Below are positions 57,601 to 64,000 of a stretch of DNA of 64,000 bases, one piece after another (position 1 is the first letter of the stretch; each line of letters opens with the position of its first letter). Source of the stretch: Apostichopus japonicus (lineage: Eukaryota > Echinodermata > Holothuroidea > Aspidochirotida > Stichopodidae); NCBI RefSeq assembly GCF_037975245.1, contig NC_092580.1:14733001-14797000 (forward strand). The letters run 5' to 3'. The position numbers and the translations under genes are program-made. The notes beneath the pieces were generated by a model, which did not search any database, was not told where the DNA came from, and worked only from the letters and a program-made list of their open reading frames with translations.

Positions 57601-60600
57601 TCCGTTGGGTCACACACAGAGTTAAGTACTATAAAGTAAACAACTGGTGTAGACAAACTTGGTAACAATGTTAACTCCATAGTTGAGCTGTTCTGTATTC
57701 TGAACAGAAAAATATCACTTACCTGTCTCCACGAACAATCAACATATATACACTCTAATCACTCTAGCCTACAAAAGTTATTGACGATGCTGCATCCCAA
57801 CTGACCAATTTCAACATGAACACCCCCACATCCTCTTCTTGAAAGTTCCCATTCTGGGCTTACAACTATAATTCCATGCTGTGTAGAAGTAGCCCGGTAA
57901 ATTTTGAACATGAAATAGTGAAGTATATACACAAATCTGTGGGCGCATGTAGAATTTGGGGAAATACAGTCAGTGCCATACATCCACAATGTTATTGGTA
58001 CGGTACATGAGCGTAGAACACAGATCTATAACTGTGTCGCACAAAGCTACCTCTCTAAGAGGCATTTACTTCTGTCTCATCAATCATAACAAAGTTGATT
58101 CCTGCATCTGTTTATTCATCTAGATATCTTTGATTTGTGTGCCGCCATTTGCGTGTCATTGCTGTCATAAATTTTACAACAGAGTGGCAGCACCCTTCTA
58201 ATTATAAGAGCCTACATGCATAGTCAAATGATTTTAATGCACAGTCTTGGTTTTGAAATGTTTACATTTCTTATTATATCCAGGAACCTTGATGTAATTT
58301 CAATGCACACCTTTAAGCTGTTGTCAGAGAGATGGAGGCCCTTTAAACAGAATATTAGGAAACAAGAATTCTCAAGGGGATACCAAATGAGGTTAGCTCA
58401 CTGGTGGATAGGGAGGCCTTCGATCTCTTCTCCAACTAATGTCCAGCCTGCAGATCATGTCTATTACTGAGAGCAAACGATGGTGAGTGCTCTTTCGAGG
58501 GTGTGAGTGAAAACAGCAGTAAAGTGTAATATTCTCAGTACCGTGTGAAGTATAACTACTATATTACTGTGGAGCTCATAATCATCCCTGATATCGTCGG
58601 TAAATTGAATTTTATCAAAATCTGATACTAGACCTCAACATTTCTGCCGAACAGACAATATTTATGGGAGAACTTTTAACAATATTTACATCTATTCTTC
58701 CGACAATGTTTCATTAAAGCCCCATTACGGATTCCATTATAAACACCACATAACCGATCTCTCACTCTACAAATTATATGTCTTTGGTACTTTATACTGA
58801 ATAATCACATAATCATGATGAGGCACTTTTCCCCACAAATTTTGGCCCGGTCCCAGAGATCGAGGGGTTGAAAAATGCAAACCGAAACAATGGTGTCCTC
58901 CCACTCTTTGTTATTGATTTGGTCAAATTTCGCCCAATTAATGTTTTTCACCTCCACCATCTCTGCCAAACCATACCACCACGAAACCACATAGTGACAG
59001 ATAATGTATGGCCTTCATGGTTGCATCGCAAGCAATCATGCAACTACAACTTATCAACATACTGCTATGTATTTAAACCATGGACCATTAATTATGAGAC
59101 TTGGTGATCACAGTGTGGTTTTCTAACCGCAGCATTTACCAAAGTTACCGCACTCACAGTTCGGTGTGTTCTCTTCCTTTACACACCAATACAACAACTA
59201 CACACAAACTAATTTAACATTACAGACTAATATCAGAGGCAAATCTGACTCTCTGACAAACATTGACAAATCCTGCAGTTTAATATACGTTTACAAAATT
59301 TCACTTCAAAACAATCAATCCAAGATCTGCCAGAGACAACAGAATTTTCTGTTTCTTCTCTTTCAAGATGCATTTTAAACTTGAAGTCCATACACAATGT
59401 GAAGACAGACTTTACTTTAAAATGTCATGGACATCTCTTCTATATCATTATCATTTTCAGAAGAAAAAAAAATGTCTGCAGCAGAATACTGACTATGAAA
59501 CCGTTATCATCTCTTTAACAGTATTCTTGTTTTGGCTTCCACGACATCCTTGATTGATATTTCCCCTTGGAAACTTCATGGACATTTAGATAAGAAAATG
59601 CATCGTGGATAAACAGAAAAGCATGGTTAAGCAACCGTGGCTTTTGAAAGTATCCATACAGATCCTTGATATCACACTTGGTTAGACCGTATATATACTT
59701 GGACAAAATTATACTCTGTTCATACAGAGGGAGGATTGTTTTTTTCATTACTTTGTACTTATTATTTTTTTTTTATATTATTATTTTATGAGAAATGGGT
59801 GAATGATTCTTTGAGATTAGTATCCTTGAAGGCAATAAAGTATGGATGAAAAATTCCATCATACTGTTAGTAATGTCTCAGTTAGGTATTGCCAATGGTA
59901 TTTGCCACATGCATCTTCTGTAGATGCCTGCATTTTGTAAAGTAAAGTTCTTTACTATACTGTCCAAGTGACCCTGAACTTCTCTTGATGTCTTAGGATT
60001 GGAAGTATGGTTATCAACTTGAGTGTGCTCTTGTGTGTGTACACTGAGATATAAACATAAATGCCAAGATCATTAAGATATTATAATTATAACAATGTGC
60101 TATTGATGACAGTACAAGGATTGTATTCAAATCCTCAACTCTTACCGGACAAGCAGTGCTCAAATTCTCTTAAAGGGATATTCTGGTTGCAGAATATGTA
60201 ACACGTCCATGGGAGTGAAAAATATTCCACACTGTTAGTTGAAAAAACCCCATCACAATATAGTTTCCTTAGTGACTCAAGTCTTCAAAATATGGATGAT
60301 TGCATGGAACCTATTTTGGCTACTGGCTGGTTTGTGATGTCATCATGGCAAATGTTCTTCAAAAGCAACAATTTCTTTCTATATTCCATCTTGTTATACA
60401 TTCGGAATACATGTTTGCTTAGCTGGCAAGGTTCTCTGTATTTAGAAGTTCATGAATATGCGACTATATTGTAGGCTATGTAATACTTGTCTCTGCGAAA
60501 GAGTTGGTTTAATAATTTAAGACAAAACAACGGCATTTTCAACTGAATTTTAGTGATGACATCACTCCCTCTGCTGTTGTCAGATGCATTCATGAAATAC

Positions 60601-63600
60601 CACCAAATCTGAAAAACTTGTATCTTTGTCATATACAAAATACTATGAGGATGTGGTTTTGCACTTCTGATCTAAAGCTGCAGAAAATTTGCAGCAACCA
60701 ATCAACATTGGAATATCCTCCACTGTATGCTACCTTAAATGGTCTGCTTAAAATGTTAAGCCACTATATGGCACATATGTACATGTAATAACTTATCCGG
60801 AATCGCATCACGAAACGCTGTGCAAAGTGGGGAAAGTGCTATACAAGTGCAAATATGTATAGCAGTATTTTTTTATTACATGGAAACCACAGCATTCCAT
60901 GAGAGACAGTAAATTATTCCCTTATGTATAGAATCTACAAACTTACCTGGTTTAGGAGTCTATGAGCTCTGATATTTACCTCCTATTTACTTATAAATGT
61001 ATTTCCTTATTTGCCTGCAAGTACTATCTGGCAAAGTTGTAAACAGACTATATGATACTGAAATCTCATTCCTTATATTTACATAGAGCTAAAATTAATG
61101 ATTAGCTTACCTTCCTAGCAAAATTATTAACAGTACGTAACAATTCATAATTCCTACACATACACACATGTATGCACATATGCATCTAACATACAGTATG
61201 TCTCGTTGAATAACAGAGCTACTGCGATGTGATAGTACAGAAAGGAAATATTCCGAGAGGATATTAGTCTTCCTTTAAAATACCATGGATGTTTTGGGCT
61301 TATCTGGATGTGTCAGTTTGAAAAAAAGTCAATAAACCAATAGGCTTATAGCAACATATAGAAGACTATATCCCTTACACATGAGTCATTGGTAAACATC
61401 ACTGCTAACCCTGTATCACTTGTGCTATGACCAGGACATTTAGGTAAACACAGATGGTATCAATTTATGGTGAAGCTGAAAAGCAGTATATAGATAGCAT
61501 ATCATTCAATACTCACAAAACTATGAAAGGTGATCTTCACAGAAGCATTCAATATCACATTCAAATCTGCAAGGGGCTTTATCAGCAGCCAAACATGAAC
61601 TTCAAACAAAGAGCAGGCTTCTGACTTGGAACCTTAGAACAACAAATAGACTGTGTGGAGCAGTTATCATTCATTGTTATGACAAAGAATGATAGATTGA
61701 TGACTGTAAAAGGAGCATTCAGAATCCAAACCGTTACCATGACACTAACAGCAAGTCCTTTGTTTGAAATAGGGTGAAGGGGGAGGGGATGTGAAGGAGG
61801 GATGTAAAGGAGGGGGGCATGAAGTATAAGAAAGAGGTTCATTTAAATCATTATTCTACAAGAAGTAGAAAGATTAGGCCTTGTGCACATTTGAGAGTAA
61901 CAGGGGAATCAGAATATTGTTTTCTCTCGGGAGGTGATGAAGCTAACCACGGATGCTTCTACAAGGGTGGTGGATTAATATGACACGAAAGAGCATTATA
62001 CAATCGTGCAAAGGTCATGATGATTGCTTACAAATAAACAGCTTGTTATAGTGCTACTGTACTGTGAGCCTGCCTTTAGACTCGCACTGGTCTGAGTATA
62101 TGCGCGTAAATGACAAGGGTATGTCTCGGAAGATCTTGGGTCGCATGATCTCCAGAGTGTTCCTTCTACCATCTTGATTGCCCTAACAGGGTCAGGATCA
62201 TCCCAAGAAAGAGATCCCAATTGAAGGTCTGATCCTGAGAATGTGATCATTCACTCTACCAAGCTTATCACCCTTGCAGTACCAGATCCCCCCTCCCCCC
62301 CCCCCTTTCAAGTGCGTTTTCAGATGTGGACCAAGGCTTTGGTCTAAGCATATACTTATTGATAGTATAAGAGCAAGAGACCAACTCTGCAACCTTTGGT
62401 TTTAAGGCAAAGTTATGGTCCAAAATGAGCAACAGGCAACACAATACAAAGATCTCCTTACATGTAATCACACTCAAACACACATGCTGAATATTATCCA
62501 ATCAGCACAGTCAATAGAGGACCATCTCCATCGCCAAAATCTCCATGTAGGCACTCACTCCAATCTACCTAGCCTGAAACAATTAACTGATTACATTCTT
62601 GCACTGCAACCCAAATTACCACATTATCAACTCAGTGATCAACTTCAAAGTTTAACAGAGATAAATCCCTGAATTTATTGGTTGACTTTCAACCAATTTT
62701 TTTTGAGTAAGTATGATTTCCAGTGTAATGGCATGTATTGCATTGCATCATGATATGGATTGGTCTAATACCTTCCAGGCAAATATATGTAATGGTAGCC
62801 TGGTCGTCCGACAAGACTTAGAATTTCTGTTCGGAAAACCAACATCAGCTTTGGTTGTTGTCAGACAGAAGACTAGTTGCTAACATCAAATTCAGACCAC
62901 CAAAATTTGTTGTTCAGACAACCAAAAGTAATTAGACCTGGTTGTCCAAGTAACAACCAAATAAAAAAAAATCCTTAAACATTGGCCTTGCATCCATCGA
63001 AAGCATTAGCAAATAAACAGAATCTGTCTCCACCCAAGCAGCAACAGCTGTAAACCATGAGACTAAGTAGCAATCGCTCTTAGTCAAATCCAAAGACAAT
63101 ATTCAATCAGAAAACAACTGCTGTGGAACTGCAAGCTTACATCACTCCATCATATGGTCGAAGACTTGTCAAACTGAGAACCTTATTATGTGACTTCACA
63201 GTTCTTAAGGCTACCGTTTACTTAATATCTTTCAGTACCCAATCAATGAAACTGGGCAACATAATTAGTTTCTGGTGATTTCGAAACAAGCTAAATTTCA
63301 TTCCTCCACGGAACAGAAACAGATGTATGCCTAAAGGGTTATGATGGCCCCTCTCCTTTCTTTCCTTCCATCCTTCTTTCTTTCTTTTTTCTTTTCTATT
63401 GTGTATGTCATTATAATACATGAAACTATTTCGCACCACATGCGATACCATACACTGCAATATAATGCCATACAAAACAAATGTTGATACAATATAAACT
63501 TTTGTCGTAAGATAAATGTATTGGACTGTCATGTTTATTTATTACCTTGATGCCCATGTAGACCTATAACTAGTTCTAGTACACGTTGCAGTGCATGCGT

Positions 63601-64000
63601 GCACATTCTGCACACAGTACGGTTTGTTGCCAGTCGAATATTGACTTCCTTTCAAGGTAAATAAGGTATTGGGAATCCAAGACCAGCCTGAATTGTGGGA
63701 TGTGCAAAGCTTGTCATACTAATTTGTCCCAGAAAAAACAACAGCAATTACTATTATCATTGTTATTCATGATTATTGGTTGTAAGCAAGGCAGCAATGC
63801 GACAATGCATTAATCATGTCAATAATTATTATTCCTAATTATCTGCCTCAACTAATGACAAACAAATTGTGTCCCACAAATTAAATGCTCCAGTTTTAAA
63901 CTTCCTAAACCCAAAGTATATTCCCAATATTATTACTTCTGCTCAGAGTTTGGTGAATTAAAGTGACAAATGTTTACCTCATCTTTTCTTCAATTTTTGC
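54612..64000. other. Upstream region: 5' UTR intron and possibly promoter of the L1-family gene
   Basis: 9.4 kb with no gene I can support. The acceptor at 54612 implies an upstream non-coding exon on the minus strand, but it cannot be picked by eye. I note C-runs at 55124-55135 and 62288-62307, a (CAG)4 at 55450-55461, a G-rich tract at 61772-61820, related GTCG/GTTGTC-bearing segments at 62790-62960, and an 85-codon + strand frame at 62415-62672. The rest is plain AT-rich sequence. Confidence 0.6.
62415..62672 (+). other. 85-codon open frame, unknown
   Basis: The frame from ATG at 62415 to TGA at 62670-62672 encodes a Gln/His/Leu-rich polypeptide with regular Leu spacing and no low-complexity runs, more protein-like than most open frames in this window. 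I recognise no domain, no flanking consensus splice sites and no homologous copy. It may be the terminal exon of another gene, a transposon remnant or chance; the last is most likely. Confidence 0.15.

Overview
This is a stretch of a metazoan nuclear genome: AT-rich, intron-rich, with small coding exons in long non-coding DNA, tRNA-derived SINE copies, hAT-type and other repeat fragments, and no bacterial gene organisation. The protein and the repeat style suggest a deuterostome invertebrate, most plausibly an echinoderm (perhaps a sea cucumber). That placement is inference; no species was identified.

One protein-coding gene fills most of the window. It lies on the minus strand and encodes an L1CAM/neuroglian/neurofascin-type cell adhesion molecule. 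I could join 17 coding exons with consensus GT-AG sites and matching codon phase from the start codon at 54571 down to 1095. Together they give 2,905 coding bases, or 968 complete codons plus one base. In protein order they encode a signal peptide, a 10-codon micro-exon, six Ig domains, three fibronectin type III (FN3) domains and the first half of a fourth. The rest of FN3-4, any further FN3, the transmembrane helix and the ankyrin-binding tail must lie to the left of base 1. The start-codon exon has a splice acceptor in its 5' UTR, so the first exon and the promoter lie to the right, in 54612-64000 or beyond; I could not place them.

Layout on the + strand: 1-1094 is unexplained intron; 1095-1214 and 5038-5221 hold the FN3-4 and FN3-3 exons. 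A 17.5 kb intron (5222-22689) and a 7.8 kb intron (22806-30598) split the FN3 region. The clusters 30599-32797 and 38611-47795 carry FN3-2 to Ig1. The micro-exon is at 52153-52182 and the signal peptide exon at 54508-54611. The last 9.4 kb holds no gene I can support.

The introns hold an intact SINE with a perfect 10-bp target-site duplication, a damaged second copy, and two B-box-bearing fragments of another tRNA-like repeat. One of those fragments heads a 302-bp tandem array with a CA-rich, hairpin-bearing tail. There are also two hAT-type pieces, a Penelope-like motif with a hammerhead-like core, a three-copy unknown repeat, and a perfect 24-bp palindrome flanked by 7-bp direct repeats. 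I found no operon, CRISPR array, rRNA or functional tRNA gene, and nothing that amounts to a complete undescribed system. The best leads are the micro-exon and the unclassified repeats.
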